Assembly (NCBI RefSeq): GCF_003994415.1
Contig: NZ_CP034689.1
Location: 3,782,001-3,846,000 of the forward strand
Length of the DNA stretch: 64,000 nt
Direction of reading: 5' to 3'
Source of the DNA: Achromobacter spanius
GTDB taxonomy: Bacteria > Pseudomonadota > Gammaproteobacteria > Burkholderiales > Burkholderiaceae_B
Positions within the stretch are counted from its first letter, which is position 1. Every line of letters begins with the position of its first letter. Positions 16,805 to 25,445 of the stretch are shown here, piece by piece. Made by a program: the position numbers and the translations under genes. Below the pieces are notes generated by a model. It was not told the origin of the DNA and did no database searches. It saw only the letters and a program-made list of their open reading frames with translations.

Positions 16805-17527
16805 CTAAACCTGAGCCCAATGCGCTTCTAATTCCCGCGCCACGTCCGTGGTCCGCTCCAACATGGGCCAATGGGAGCTACGAAGCTTGACTGCAGCCTG
16901 AGCGCGGGTAGCATTCGCCAGCTCATCGGCAAATCGGTGTGGCAGATAGGGGTCATCCAAACCCCAAATCACCAGCGCCGGTACAGTGATGTTGCTCAGC
17001 TCTGGCTTCCATTCCGCACCGACATGGACGGCTGATCGATATAGCGCAAGAATGCTCGACTTCATGGTTTCGTCGATATAGCGAACCATCTCTCGTGCCT
17101 CGTCCCTGGGCACCTTCGCTTGAACGAGCTGATCGGCGAACGCTTCCAGATCGAGATTTTCCATCCAGCGCTCGCCCTCCACCGGGGTTTGCCAGATCTT
17201 CGCCAGATCGTGCCAGGGATATGCGGGATCGACTGGACCACTGATCCCCACCCAGGTGCGGACAAGATCGGGGCGAGTCGACGCGATCCGCGCGGTCAGC
17301 AGGCAACCCCAGTCGTGGCCAACCAAATCGACCGGTGTGCCAATCGCCTCCAGTTCCCTAGTCAGCCAATCGATATATTCCTCTTTTGTCGCCGTAAATC
17401 CATCGGGCACAGGTTTTCCAAAACCCGGCAGGTCGGGTGCAATCACGTCCTGCCTTTTGATTTGTGAGAGAAGGCGGTTCCAGAGTCGATGGGTGTCGGG
17501 AACGCCGTGGACGAGTACCGCTGGCAT
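16805..17527 (-). CDS. epoxide hydrolase / haloalkane dehalogenase-like alpha/beta hydrolase
   Basis: A 240-residue alpha/beta hydrolase. The oxyanion motif is HGVPDTHRLW (HGxP) and the nucleophile elbow is GHDWG, so the nucleophile is Asp rather than Ser. This is the mark of epoxide hydrolases and haloalkane dehalogenases. Acid and His are plausible in WGLDDPYLP and SSHWPMLE. It has no signal peptide. As first gene of the minus-strand set with a quinone reductase and SDR, it could open an epoxide whose products are then oxidised or reduced. That pathway is inferred. Confidence 0.85.
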   Translation of the reverse strand: MPAVLVHGVPDTHRLWNRLLSQIKRQDVIAPDLPGFGKPVPDGFTATKEEYIDWLTRELEAIGTPVDLVGHDWGCLLTARIASTRPDLVRTWVGISGPVDPAYPWHDLAKIWQTPVEGERWMENLDLEAFADQLVQAKVPRDEAREMVRYIDETMKSSILALYRSAVHVGAEWKPELSNITVPALVIWGLDDPYLPHRFADELANATRAQAAVKLRSSHWPMLERTTDVARELEAHWAQV

Positions 17528-17594
17528 GCTGCATCTCCGGCTTCGTTAGTGGTCGTGATTGAGTCACCCGCACTGTCGCCCACTTATTTCCTCT

Positions 17595-17646
17595 TGATTA
17601 GTGCCATATGACTTGAATCATCTTCAAGCATCCATTTAGTATTCAC
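17595..17646. promoter_or_regulatory. operator repeat, copy 2 (divergent promoter region)
   Basis: This is the second copy of the repeat at 15765-15816. The core CTTGAATCATCTTCAAG (17612-17628) is a perfect 6-bp inverted repeat with a 5-base centre, a typical LysR box. It lies between the LysR gene (start 17649) and the hydrolase gene (start 17527), so it probably serves both autoregulation and activation. Confidence 0.65.
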
Positions 17647-17648
17647 AA

Positions 17649-18578
17649 ATGGAGACCTTGGCCAACTTGGAGTCGTTCGTGCGCAGTGCTGAAAGCGGAA
17701 GCTTTTCGGCTGCGGCGCGGCGGTTGGCGCTAAGTCCGGCAGCAGTAAGCCGGAACGTGGCCATGCTGGAGCGCAACCTAAAAGTACGGCTGTTCCATCG
17801 TTCAACCCGCAAGCTGACGCTGACCGAGGCGGGTGAGGCATTCCTGAGCGCGATCGGCGGCAATCTGGACTCTTTGCAAAACGCCATTGCGTCGGTATCG
17901 GCAGACGACGGACAGCCTGCGGGTGTGCTCAAGATCAGCCTGCCGCCAACCGTCGGAATGAGCCACATTCTGCCGCTACTGCCTGAGTTCTTGCAGCGCT
18001 ACCCTCGCATCAAGCCCGAGTGGCATTTCGAGAACCGCGCGGTGGACCTGATCGCCGAAGGCTACGACGCCGCTATTGGTGGTGGCTTCGAGCTCGCGCC
18101 CGGCATGATCGCCCGGACATTGGCACCAGCGCACATCATCGCCGTCGCATCTCCTGCCTATCTGGCCCGACGCACGGCACCTGCTGACCCATCCGGGCTG
18201 ATTGAGCTGGATGGAATCGTCATGCGTTCACTCAAGTCGGGCCGCATCCGTACCTGGGACATGCGCAACGCGCAAGGCGATCAGGTTGCCGCATTGATGC
18301 GCGAAACTTTAGTGGTCAACGACCCTACCGCGCTGAGGGAGGCAGTGCAGCTAGGCTTGGGTGTCGCCATGCTGGCCGTCCCTGATGTTCTAGCAGGATT
18401 GGAGTCGGGGAAGCTTGTGCGAGTTTTACCGCGCTGGTGGGCCGATGCGGGCGCAATCTCGCTCTACTATGCGAGTCGCGACCTGCTCCCGGGCAAGACG
18501 CGAGTCTTCATCGACTTCGTGATCGAGGCATTCAAACGTCAAGACTATGCACGGCGTTTTGCCGGTAGCTTGGGATAA
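17649..18578 (+). CDS. LysR-type transcriptional regulator
   Basis: A 309-residue LysR regulator with the HTH GSFSAAARRLALSPAAVSRNV at the N-terminus, the linker NLKVRLFHRSTRKLTLTEAG and a periplasmic-binding-protein-like sensor (VLKISLPPTVGMSHILPLLP). It belongs to the common one-component subgroup beside SDR or quinone-reductase genes (DsdC/PrtR-like architecture). It is divergent from the 17527-14939 gene set, and two copies of a matching operator repeat flank that set. The inducer is unknown. Confidence 0.9.
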   Translation: METLANLESFVRSAESGSFSAAARRLALSPAAVSRNVAMLERNLKVRLFHRSTRKLTLTEAGEAFLSAIGGNLDSLQNAIASVSADDGQPAGVLKISLPPTVGMSHILPLLPEFLQRYPRIKPEWHFENRAVDLIAEGYDAAIGGGFELAPGMIARTLAPAHIIAVASPAYLARRTAPADPSGLIELDGIVMRSLKSGRIRTWDMRNAQGDQVAALMRETLVVNDPTALREAVQLGLGVAMLAVPDVLAGLESGKLVRVLPRWWADAGAISLYYASRDLLPGKTRVFIDFVIEAFKRQDYARRFAGSLG

Positions 18579-18631
18579 GAACGTATGAATGCCTCGCCGA
18601 TAACTGGCGATAGTTCCCGAAGGACCTCAAA

Positions 18632-20224
18632 TCACTCCCACTCAATCGTCGCCGGCGGCTTGCTCGACACGTCATAAACCACGCGGTTAATCCCGCGCAC
18701 TTCATTAATGATCCGTGAAGAAACGCGAGCCAGCAGCGGGTGCGGCAGCGGCGCCCAGTCGGCCGTCATGAAGTCAAACGTCTGGACCGCACGCAGCGCC
18801 ACAACGTACTCATAAGTCCGCCCGTCGCCCATCACGCCCACCGACTTCACCGGCAGGAACACGGCAAACGCTTGCGACGTCAGCTCATACCAGGTCAAGC
18901 CACTAGCTTCATCCTTGGTGTTCCGCAGTTCTTCAATGAAGATCGCATCGGCACGGCGCAGCAGTTCAGCATATTCATGCTTCACTTCGCCCAGAATCCG
19001 AACGCCCAGGCCGGGGCCCGGGAACGGATGGCGGTACACCATCTGCGGCGGCAAACCCAAGGCCACGCCCAGTTCGCGGACTTCGTCCTTGAACAGTTCG
19101 CGCAGGGGTTCCAGCAATTGCAGGTTCAGCGTGTCCGGCAGGCCGCCCACGTTGTGGTGCGACTTGATCGACGTGGCCTTGCCCGTCTTGGCGCCGGCGG
19201 ATTCGATGACGTCGGGGTAGATCGTGCCCTGGGCCAGCCACTTGGCGCTTTGCTGCTTGCCGGCTTGTTCCTGGAACACTTCGACGAATTCGCGGCCGAT
19301 GATCTTGCGCTTGGCTTCCGGGTCAGCCACGCCTGCCAGCTTGCCCATGAATTGGGCGGTGGCGTCGACGTGAATGATCTTCACGCCCATGTTTTCAGCG
19401 AAGGTCTGCATGACCTGCTTGCCTTCGTCCAGGCGCAACAGGCCGTGGTCGACGAACACGCAGGTGAGCTGGTCGCCGATGGCCTTGTGGATCAGCGCGG
19501 CGGCAACCGAGGAGTCCACGCCGCCGGACAAGCCCAGGATGACTTCGTCGGTGCCGACTTGCTCGCGGATGCGGGCAACGGCTTCGGCGACGTAGTCGGG
19601 CATGTTCCAGTCCCCCTGGCATTCGCAGATCTCGTTCACGAAGCGGGCCAGCATGGCCTTGCCTTGGACCGTGTGCGTGACTTCGGGGTGGAACTGAACG
19701 GCGTAGAAGCGGCGGTCTTCGTCGGCCATGCCGGCGATGGGGCACGACGGCGTGGACGCCATCAGCTTGAAGCCCGGGGGCAGCTCGGTGACCTTGTCGC
19801 CGTGGCTCATCCAGACCTTCAGCATGCCGTGGCCTTCGGGCGTGGTGAAGTCGTCCAGGCCTTCCAGCAGCTTGGTGTGGCCGTGGGCGCGGACTTCGGC
19901 GTAGCCGAACTCGCGGTGGTCGGAAAAGCTGACCACGCCGCCCAGTTGCTGCGCCATGGATTGCATGCCGTAGCAGATGCCCAGCACCGGCACGCCCAGT
20001 TCGAACACGGCGTGCGGCACGCGCATCGAGCCTTCTTCGTAGGCCGAGGCGTGGCTGCCGGACAGGATGATGCCCTTCAAGCCTTGCGCCATCTGCTCGC
20101 GCACGAAGGCGTCGTCGACGTCGCCGGGGTGCACTTCGGAATAGACGCCGGCTTCGCGGACGCGGCGGGCGATCAGTTGGGTGACTTGCGAACCGTAGTC
20201 AAGAATGAGGATGCGCTGGTGCAT
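18632..20224 (-). CDS. guaA: GMP synthase (glutamine-hydrolysing)
   Basis: A 530-residue GMP synthase that converts XMP to GMP with ATP and glutamine, the last step of guanine nucleotide synthesis. The N-terminal class I amidotransferase has the Cys elbow GICYGMQ and the His/Glu pair FHPEVTHT. The ATP-pyrophosphatase domain has LSGGVDSSV. The C-terminal dimerisation domain has PFPGPGLGVRILGE and ends KPPATIEWE. The length is normal for proteobacterial GuaA. It lies downstream of guaB on the same strand, with a hairpin in the 99-base gap. Confidence 0.98.
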   Translation of the reverse strand: MHQRILILDYGSQVTQLIARRVREAGVYSEVHPGDVDDAFVREQMAQGLKGIILSGSHASAYEEGSMRVPHAVFELGVPVLGICYGMQSMAQQLGGVVSFSDHREFGYAEVRAHGHTKLLEGLDDFTTPEGHGMLKVWMSHGDKVTELPPGFKLMASTPSCPIAGMADEDRRFYAVQFHPEVTHTVQGKAMLARFVNEICECQGDWNMPDYVAEAVARIREQVGTDEVILGLSGGVDSSVAAALIHKAIGDQLTCVFVDHGLLRLDEGKQVMQTFAENMGVKIIHVDATAQFMGKLAGVADPEAKRKIIGREFVEVFQEQAGKQQSAKWLAQGTIYPDVIESAGAKTGKATSIKSHHNVGGLPDTLNLQLLEPLRELFKDEVRELGVALGLPPQMVYRHPFPGPGLGVRILGEVKHEYAELLRRADAIFIEELRNTKDEASGLTWYELTSQAFAVFLPVKSVGVMGDGRTYEYVVALRAVQTFDFMTADWAPLPHPLLARVSSRIINEVRGINRVVYDVSSKPPATIEWE

Positions 20225-20241
20225 TGAGCTCTACCGATTAA

Positions 20242-20291
20242 ATAAAACCGCACCGGCAGAACCGCTGTTGTTAATGCGATTCTGCCGGTGC
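20242..20291 (-). terminator. hairpin with T-run between guaB and guaA
   Basis: GCACCGGCAGAA (20250-20261) and TTCTGCCGGTGC (20280-20291) form a perfect 12-bp stem. In the minus-strand direction it is followed by GGTTTTATTT, so it looks like an intrinsic terminator after guaB. It lies about 17 bases before the guaA start, so it may act as a partial terminator or attenuator that sets the guaB:guaA ratio. Confidence 0.7.
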
Positions 20292-20323
20292 GTGATGCAT
20301 GACATTGTAGTTGACTGTACGGA

Positions 20324-21784
20324 TCAGTCGGCGCGGTAGTTGGGCGCTTCCTTGGTGATCTGCACGTCGTGTACGTGGGACTCGCGCACGCCGGCGGAGG
20401 TGATCTCCACGAATTCGGCCTTGGTGCGCATGTCGTCAATGGTGGCGGCGCCGCAGTAGCCCATCGAGGCGCGAATGCCACCCACCAATTGGTAAATGAT
20501 GGCCAGCACGCTGCCCTTGTAGGGGACGCGGCCTTCGATGCCTTCGGGGACCAGCTTGTCGGCGTTGTTGGACGGGTCCTGGAAGTAGCGGTCGGCCGAG
20601 CCGTCCGTCATGGCGCCCAGGCTGCCCATGCCGCGGTACGACTTGTACGAACGGCCTTGGAACAACACGACTTCACCCGGGGCTTCTTCCGTGCCGGCGA
20701 ACATGCCGCCCATCATGCACGCGAACGCGCCAGCGGCCAGCGCCTTGGCGACGTCGCCCGAATAGCGGATGCCGCCGTCGGCAATCAGCGGAACGCCCGT
20801 GCCTTCCAGCGCCTTGGCGACTTCGGAAATGGCATGGATTTGCGGCACGCCCACACCGGCGACGATACGCGTGGTGCAGATGGAGCCGGGGCCGATACCG
20901 ACCTTGACGCCGTCGGCACCGTACTCGACCAGTGCGCGCGCGGCGGCGGCGGTGGCGATGTTGCCGCCAATGACTTCAACCTTGGGGTAGTTCTGCTTGA
21001 CCCAGCGCACGCCTTCCAGCACGCCCTTGGAGTGGCCGTGCGCGGTGTCGACGATCAGGACGTCAACGCCAGCGGCAACCAGCTTTTCCACGCGCTCTTC
21101 AGTGCCCGCGCCCACGCCCACGGCCGCGCCCACGCGCAACTGGCCTTGGCCGTCTTTGCTGGCCATCGGGTGTTCGGTGTTCTTGACGATGTCTTTGACG
21201 GTGGCCAGGCCACGCAGCTCAAAGCCGTCGTTCACGATCAGCACGCGCTCAAGGCGGTGCTTGTGCATCAGGGATTGCGCTTCGTCCAGCGTGGCGCCTT
21301 CCTTCATGGTGACCAGGCGTTCCTGCGGCGTCATGATGTTGCGCAGGGGCTGATCCAGGTTTTCTTCAAAACGCAGATCGCGGTTGGTCACGATGCCGAC
21401 CAGCTTGCGGCCTTCAACCACCGGCAGGCCCGAAATGCCATGCTGGCGCTGCAACGCAATGGCGTCGCGCACTTTCATTTGGGGGGTGACGGTGACCGGA
21501 TCGATCACGATGCCGAATTCGTGGCGCTTTACGCGAGCCACTTCACGGGCTTGGGCATCAGCGGACAAATTCTTGTGAATGATCCCGATGCCACCTTCTT
21601 GGGCCATGGCGATGGCCAGGCGAGCTTCGGTGACGGTGTCCATGGCGGCGGACACAAGCGGAATATTCAGGCTGATATTGCGGGTCAGGCGGGTGGCCAG
21701 GGAGGTGTCGCGCGGCAACACCTCGGAATACGCAGGCACCAACAACACATCGTCGAAGGTGAGCGCTTTTTGAACGAGACGCAT
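20324..21784 (-). CDS. guaB: IMP dehydrogenase
   Basis: A 486-residue IMP dehydrogenase that oxidises IMP to XMP with NAD+, the committed step to GMP. The TIM-barrel start FDDVLLVPAYSEVLP is followed by two CBS domains (about residues 95-205, with GISGLPVV and ERVLIVND). The catalytic loop GPGSICTTR holds the active Cys, and the mobile flap YRGMGS and the C-terminal GYCGA segment are present. ATG 21784 is preferred because GGAG precedes it and family members begin MRLVQKALTFDD; the frame is open six codons upstream. Confidence 0.98.
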   Translation of the reverse strand: MRLVQKALTFDDVLLVPAYSEVLPRDTSLATRLTRNISLNIPLVSAAMDTVTEARLAIAMAQEGGIGIIHKNLSADAQAREVARVKRHEFGIVIDPVTVTPQMKVRDAIALQRQHGISGLPVVEGRKLVGIVTNRDLRFEENLDQPLRNIMTPQERLVTMKEGATLDEAQSLMHKHRLERVLIVNDGFELRGLATVKDIVKNTEHPMASKDGQGQLRVGAAVGVGAGTEERVEKLVAAGVDVLIVDTAHGHSKGVLEGVRWVKQNYPKVEVIGGNIATAAAARALVEYGADGVKVGIGPGSICTTRIVAGVGVPQIHAISEVAKALEGTGVPLIADGGIRYSGDVAKALAAGAFACMMGGMFAGTEEAPGEVVLFQGRSYKSYRGMGSLGAMTDGSADRYFQDPSNNADKLVPEGIEGRVPYKGSVLAIIYQLVGGIRASMGYCGAATIDDMRTKAEFVEITSAGVRESHVHDVQITKEAPNYRAD

Positions 21785-22060
21785 GGGTAACTCCGGGCGC
21801 AAAGCAAGATTATACGCCGCCCGCCAATTTTTTCTAGGTGTCTACCCTAGGTTTTATGCGGGTTTTTTACATGACGGCGCAGCCAGGCCGGCACCAAGAA
21901 CGCCGGGGATCAGTGCCCGCGTTATAGCCCCGCATCGCGAAAGCCACAAGTATTTTTACCCGGGTGATATTGACAGCATATTTTCATCCGGGTAATAATT
22001 CGCAGCGCTTCGACATCCTCTTCTCGCCACCCTCTCCCCTGCCCCTTGGACCTTTATGCC
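21785..22060. other. guaB upstream region without genes
   Basis: The stretch between guaB and the DUF2239 gene has no credible ORF. It contains CTAGG-TGTCTAC-CCTAG (about 21834-21850), which could form a small hairpin in the guaB leader, and AT-rich segments suited to promoters on both strands. No clear operator is recognised. Confidence 0.4.
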
Positions 22061-22741
22061 ATGAACCTGCCCGCCGCCAACATTGCCCCCACCAATACCT
22101 ACACCGCCTTTGAAGGCCATCAAATTCTTGCCGCCGGGCCGCTTGCAGACGTAGCGCTGGCGGTCAAGCGCGCCATGGATTCAGGCGCCGCCCACACGAT
22201 GCTGGTGTATCAGGACGGCACCGGTATCCAGACCGACCTGAACCTGGCGGGCACCGACGCGCAAATCATCGAACGCCACCGCCAACCCGTTGACGCGGCG
22301 AACCCCGGGTCGGCGCCATCGACCGAACCCGACGACTCCGCCGAACCACGCGAAGCAAGCCACCACAGCGCCCTGCACCCGCGCGGACGTGGCCGGCCCA
22401 AGTTGGGCGTGGTGCCACGCGAGGTGACGCTGTTGCCTCGGCATTGGGATTGGCTGGCCACACAACCAGGTGGCGCGTCGGTGGCGCTGCGCAAGCTGGT
22501 GGAACAGGCGCGCCGCGACAACGACACGCAGGACCAGCAGCGCCAACGTCAGGAAGCCGCGTACCGCTTCATGTCCAGCATGGCCGGGAATCTGCCCGGC
22601 TTCGAAGAAGCGACCCGGGCGCTGTACGCCAATGACCGAGAGCGATTTGCGCAATGCATCGCCGCGTGGCCGCAGGACGTCCGCGCTTATGCCACGCGCC
22701 TGGCGTGGCAGGCTGCATCCGACACGCAGGCGCGCCACTAA
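22061..22741 (+). CDS. DUF2239-family protein
   Basis: A 226-residue protein of the DUF2239 family. The first part (TYTAFEGHQILAAGPLADVA) is followed by a variable low-complexity middle (about residues 80-110, rich in Pro, Glu, Ser). The diagnostic C-terminal block RGRPKLGVVPREVTLLPRHW then continues with WLATQPGGASVALRKLVEQARR. The block resembles a ribbon-helix-like element, but no function is established. ATG 22061 is preferred over a TTG five codons upstream. It stands alone between guaB and a DCC-family gene. Confidence 0.85.
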   Translation: MNLPAANIAPTNTYTAFEGHQILAAGPLADVALAVKRAMDSGAAHTMLVYQDGTGIQTDLNLAGTDAQIIERHRQPVDAANPGSAPSTEPDDSAEPREASHHSALHPRGRGRPKLGVVPREVTLLPRHWDWLATQPGGASVALRKLVEQARRDNDTQDQQRQRQEAAYRFMSSMAGNLPGFEEATRALYANDRERFAQCIAAWPQDVRAYATRLAWQAASDTQARH

Positions 22742-22895
22742 GCGCATTGCCGACCACAACGCCTGCGCGCGCCGTCCGCCCGCGCAAGGCTGGCCCTGCC
22801 CCAGGCAGCGCGATCAACAACCACTCACACATCGCCACACACAACCCGGCGCATTGCCGCTTTAATGAACCCGTGATGTCAACCGAAGGTGCGCC

Positions 22896-23276
22896 ATGTC
22901 CATCTCCAAGAACTTCCTGCTGTACGACGGCGACTGCCCCTTCTGCTCGAACTACGTGCGGATGCTGCATCTGCAAAAGGCGGTAGGGCAGATCGACCTG
23001 CTCAATATGCGCGACCATCCCGACCTGGCCGTGGCCTACAAGGCGCAGGGCTATGACCTGAATCAGGGCATGCTGCTGCATCTGGATGGCCAGGATTACT
23101 GGGGCGCCGACTGCATCAATCGGCTGGCCATGCTTAGCACCGGCAACGATCTGTTCAACAGCCTGAACGCCGCCGTGTTCCGCAACCGCTGCCTGTCGAC
23201 CGCGCTATACCCCTTCATGCGCACCGGCCGCAGCCTGGCTTTGACACTGCTGGGCAAGCGCAAGATGCAGTTGTAG
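22896..23276 (+). CDS. DCC-family thiol-disulfide oxidoreductase-like protein (DUF393)
   Basis: A 126-residue protein with the DUF393 signature YDGDCPFCSNYVRML. The CPFC pair sits in a thioredoxin-like fold, which suggests redox activity although no substrate is known for the family. The C-terminal half (ALYPFMRTGRSLALTLLGK) is hydrophobic and could associate with the membrane. GGT/GCG-rich sequence precedes ATG 22896 and the Shine-Dalgarno is weak. It appears monocistronic and convergent with the LysR gene at 23296. Confidence 0.85.
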   Translation: MSISKNFLLYDGDCPFCSNYVRMLHLQKAVGQIDLLNMRDHPDLAVAYKAQGYDLNQGMLLHLDGQDYWGADCINRLAMLSTGNDLFNSLNAAVFRNRCLSTALYPFMRTGRSLALTLLGKRKMQL

Positions 23277-23295
23277 GCTCGCGCAACGAAGGCGC

Positions 23296-24192
23296 TTAGC
23301 GGCGCGTGGCCACTCCATCCACATCCACCACCCGCTGCAAGAACGCGCCCAGCGCCGGGTTGTCGTGCTGGGCGTGCCACACCAAGTACATATCCGCGTA
23401 CAGATTGCGCTGCCCGATCGGGCGAAACTCCACCCCCTCAAAGCGCAATTCCCGCGCCGAATCCGGCACGATGCCCACGCCCAGTCCCGCGCGCACCAGC
23501 GCCAGCAGCGTATGGGTTTGCCCGGCGCGCTGCACGTAGTCGGGCTGCACATCCGCCAGCCCGAACGCCCCCACGATACGGTCATAGAAATACTTGCCTT
23601 CGCGCGGCGAATACAACACGAAAGGCTGGCCCTGCAACAGGCGCAGCGGCACGGTTTCGTGTTCGCACAGCGGCGATCCAGCGGGCAGCGCCAACACCAG
23701 CGGTTCACGCTCGACCAGCCGGGATTCAATGCCGGCCTGCTGCGGCACGCTGCGCGACAGAATGGCGTCCAGCTCGCGCGCCAAGAGCAGGCGGACCAGA
23801 TCGGTGCTGACCGTTTCGCGCAGTTGAATTTCAACGCCGGCCAAGAGCTTGCGGGCTTGCATGATCATCGAGGGCATCAAGCGATAGGACGCCACGGCGG
23901 TAAAGCCCAAGGTGATGTGGCCGGCTTCTCCGCCGGAGGTGCGCCGTGCCGTGGCGGCCGCGCGCGCCGAAAACTCCAGCAGGTGGCGCGCGTCGCGCAG
24001 AAAACGCCGGCCTGCCGCGCTAAGCAGCACCTGGCGGCTGTTGCGTTCGAACAGCGTCACGCCCAGATCCTGTTCCAGCAACTGAATCTGGCGCGACAAC
24101 GGCGGCTGCGTCATGCATAGCCGTTCGGCGGCGCGGCCAAAGTGCAGCTCTTCTGCCACGGCGATAAAGCACTCCAGCTGACGGAATTCCAT
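23296..24192 (-). CDS. LysR-type transcriptional regulator
   Basis: A 298-residue LysR regulator of the CatR/CbbR-like group, starting MEFRQLECFIAVAEELHFGRAAERLCMTQPPLSRQIQ. The linker LGVTLFERNSRQVLLSAAG and sensor start GHITLGFTAVASYRLMP are typical of regulators of aromatic or carboxylate catabolism. ATG 24192 fits the family start; the frame is open eight codons upstream into the operator. It is divergent from a Bug receptor and a 2-hydroxyacid dehydrogenase, its probable targets. Confidence 0.9.
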   Translation of the reverse strand: MEFRQLECFIAVAEELHFGRAAERLCMTQPPLSRQIQLLEQDLGVTLFERNSRQVLLSAAGRRFLRDARHLLEFSARAAATARRTSGGEAGHITLGFTAVASYRLMPSMIMQARKLLAGVEIQLRETVSTDLVRLLLARELDAILSRSVPQQAGIESRLVEREPLVLALPAGSPLCEHETVPLRLLQGQPFVLYSPREGKYFYDRIVGAFGLADVQPDYVQRAGQTHTLLALVRAGLGVGIVPDSARELRFEGVEFRPIGQRNLYADMYLVWHAQHDNPALGAFLQRVVDVDGVATRR

Positions 24193-24194
24193 CG

Positions 24195-24256
24195 ATTCAA
24201 TCCTTGAATTGATCAATGCTATTTATAGCTCGAACGGCTATCCATCGAAAGCCGTT
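24195..24256. promoter_or_regulatory. clustered inverted repeats in a LysR/Bug divergent region
   Basis: Three symmetric elements follow the LysR start codon: ATTCAA-TCC-TTGAAT (24195-24209), ATTGATCAAT (24208-24217) and AACGGCT...AGCCGTT (24233-24239 and 24250-24256). Such a set fits recognition and activation sites of a LysR tetramer controlling both directions. Symmetry is seen; function is inferred. Confidence 0.55.
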
Positions 24257-24383
24257 TCTATACTTCGAAAAAATCGCGGCGCACGGGTCGACGTGACCGC
24301 GAAAGTACCCAAAGGAGCTTCACCGCAGCACGGTAATTTTTCACGGCGCAAGCCGTTTCCCAACCCCAAAAAAGAGAAGAGAC

Positions 24384-25379
24384 ATGGAGACAACCCCCAT
24401 CGCCCGACCGCGCGTCCGGCTCATCGCCGCGGCGCTGGCTCTGGCCGCCACCGCCGCGTTGCCCTTCAGTGCACAGGCCGCCGGTTACCCCGAGCGCACC
24501 ATCAACCTGATCGTTCCTTTTTCACCGGGCGGCGGCACCGACATCTCGGCGCGGCTCTTGGCGGCGGCGCTAAGCGAGAAGCTGGGGTCGTCGGTGGTGG
24601 TCGACAACCGTCCGGGCGCGGGCGGGCAGATCGCCGCGGACCTGGTCGCGCGTTCGCAGGCCGACGGCTACACGCTGCTGTTCGCCAATTCCGGCATGCT
24701 GGCCATCAACCCGTGGATCTACAAGCTGCATTCGGACCCAGCCACCGCGTTCGCGCCCGTGTCGCTGTTTTCGGATCTGCCCTTCGTGTTGGTCGTACCC
24801 GCCAGCCTGCCCGCCAAGAACGTGGCGGACCTGGTCACGCTGGCCAAAGCCGAACCGGGCAAGCACACCTTTGCCAGTTCCGGCACGGGCGGCGCGCCGC
24901 ACCTGTCGGGCGAGATCTTCCAGCAGGCAACCGGCGTCGACCTGATGCATGTGCCGTACAAGGGCGGCGGCCCCGCCATGACCGACCTGATGGCCGGCCG
25001 GGTCGACATGCTGTTTGCGTCCGTGCTGGAAACCATGCCCTATGTCTCGGCCGGCAAGCTGCGTGCGCTGGCGGTCACGGGCGCCACGCGGTCATCGGCC
25101 ATGCCAAACGTGCCGACCATAGACGAAGCCGGCGTGAAGAACGCGCAATCCGGTTCCTGGACCGCGGTGCTGGCGCCGGCCGGTACGCCGCCAGCCGTCG
25201 TTGACAAGCTGTCGCAAGCCATCCAAGAGGTCGCCGCCGACCCTGCCATGAAAACCAAGCTGGAATCGCAAGGCGCCGTGGCGCACGGGTCCACCCCGCA
25301 GCAACTGCAAGCGCTGGCCGCCAGCGAACGCGCGCGCTACGGGCAGATCATCAAGGCCCGCAACATCCAGACCAACTGA
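24384..25379 (+). CDS. Bug-family (TctC-like) periplasmic solute receptor
   Basis: A 331-residue binding protein with a signal peptide (LIAAALALAATAALPFSAQA) followed by YPERTINLIVPFSPGGGTD and SVVVDNRPGAGGQIAADLVA. The ligand-binding loops FASSGTGGAPHLSGEIFQ and MHVPYKGGGPAMTDL match Bug proteins that bind carboxylic acids. AAAGAGAAGAG precedes the start. It is followed after 66 bases by a 2-hydroxyacid dehydrogenase and is divergent from a LysR gene, so the ligand may be a hydroxy- or keto-acid. That substrate link is inferred. Confidence 0.92.
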   Translation: METTPIARPRVRLIAAALALAATAALPFSAQAAGYPERTINLIVPFSPGGGTDISARLLAAALSEKLGSSVVVDNRPGAGGQIAADLVARSQADGYTLLFANSGMLAINPWIYKLHSDPATAFAPVSLFSDLPFVLVVPASLPAKNVADLVTLAKAEPGKHTFASSGTGGAPHLSGEIFQQATGVDLMHVPYKGGGPAMTDLMAGRVDMLFASVLETMPYVSAGKLRALAVTGATRSSAMPNVPTIDEAGVKNAQSGSWTAVLAPAGTPPAVVDKLSQAIQEVAADPAMKTKLESQGAVAHGSTPQQLQALAASERARYGQIIKARNIQTN

Positions 25380-25445
25380 GCTTGACCCGGCCCGGGTAAC
25401 GCCGGGCCGTTTTCGATGAAACCTCCATCCCAATAAGCCGCATCC

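Noticed and set aside
18740..20227. 495-aa plus-strand open frame
   Set aside because: It is the exact antisense of guaA, rich in His, Arg, Val and Gly with no domain; a GC-driven shadow.
20369..21790. 473-aa plus-strand open frame
   Set aside because: Antisense of guaB with the same shadow composition.
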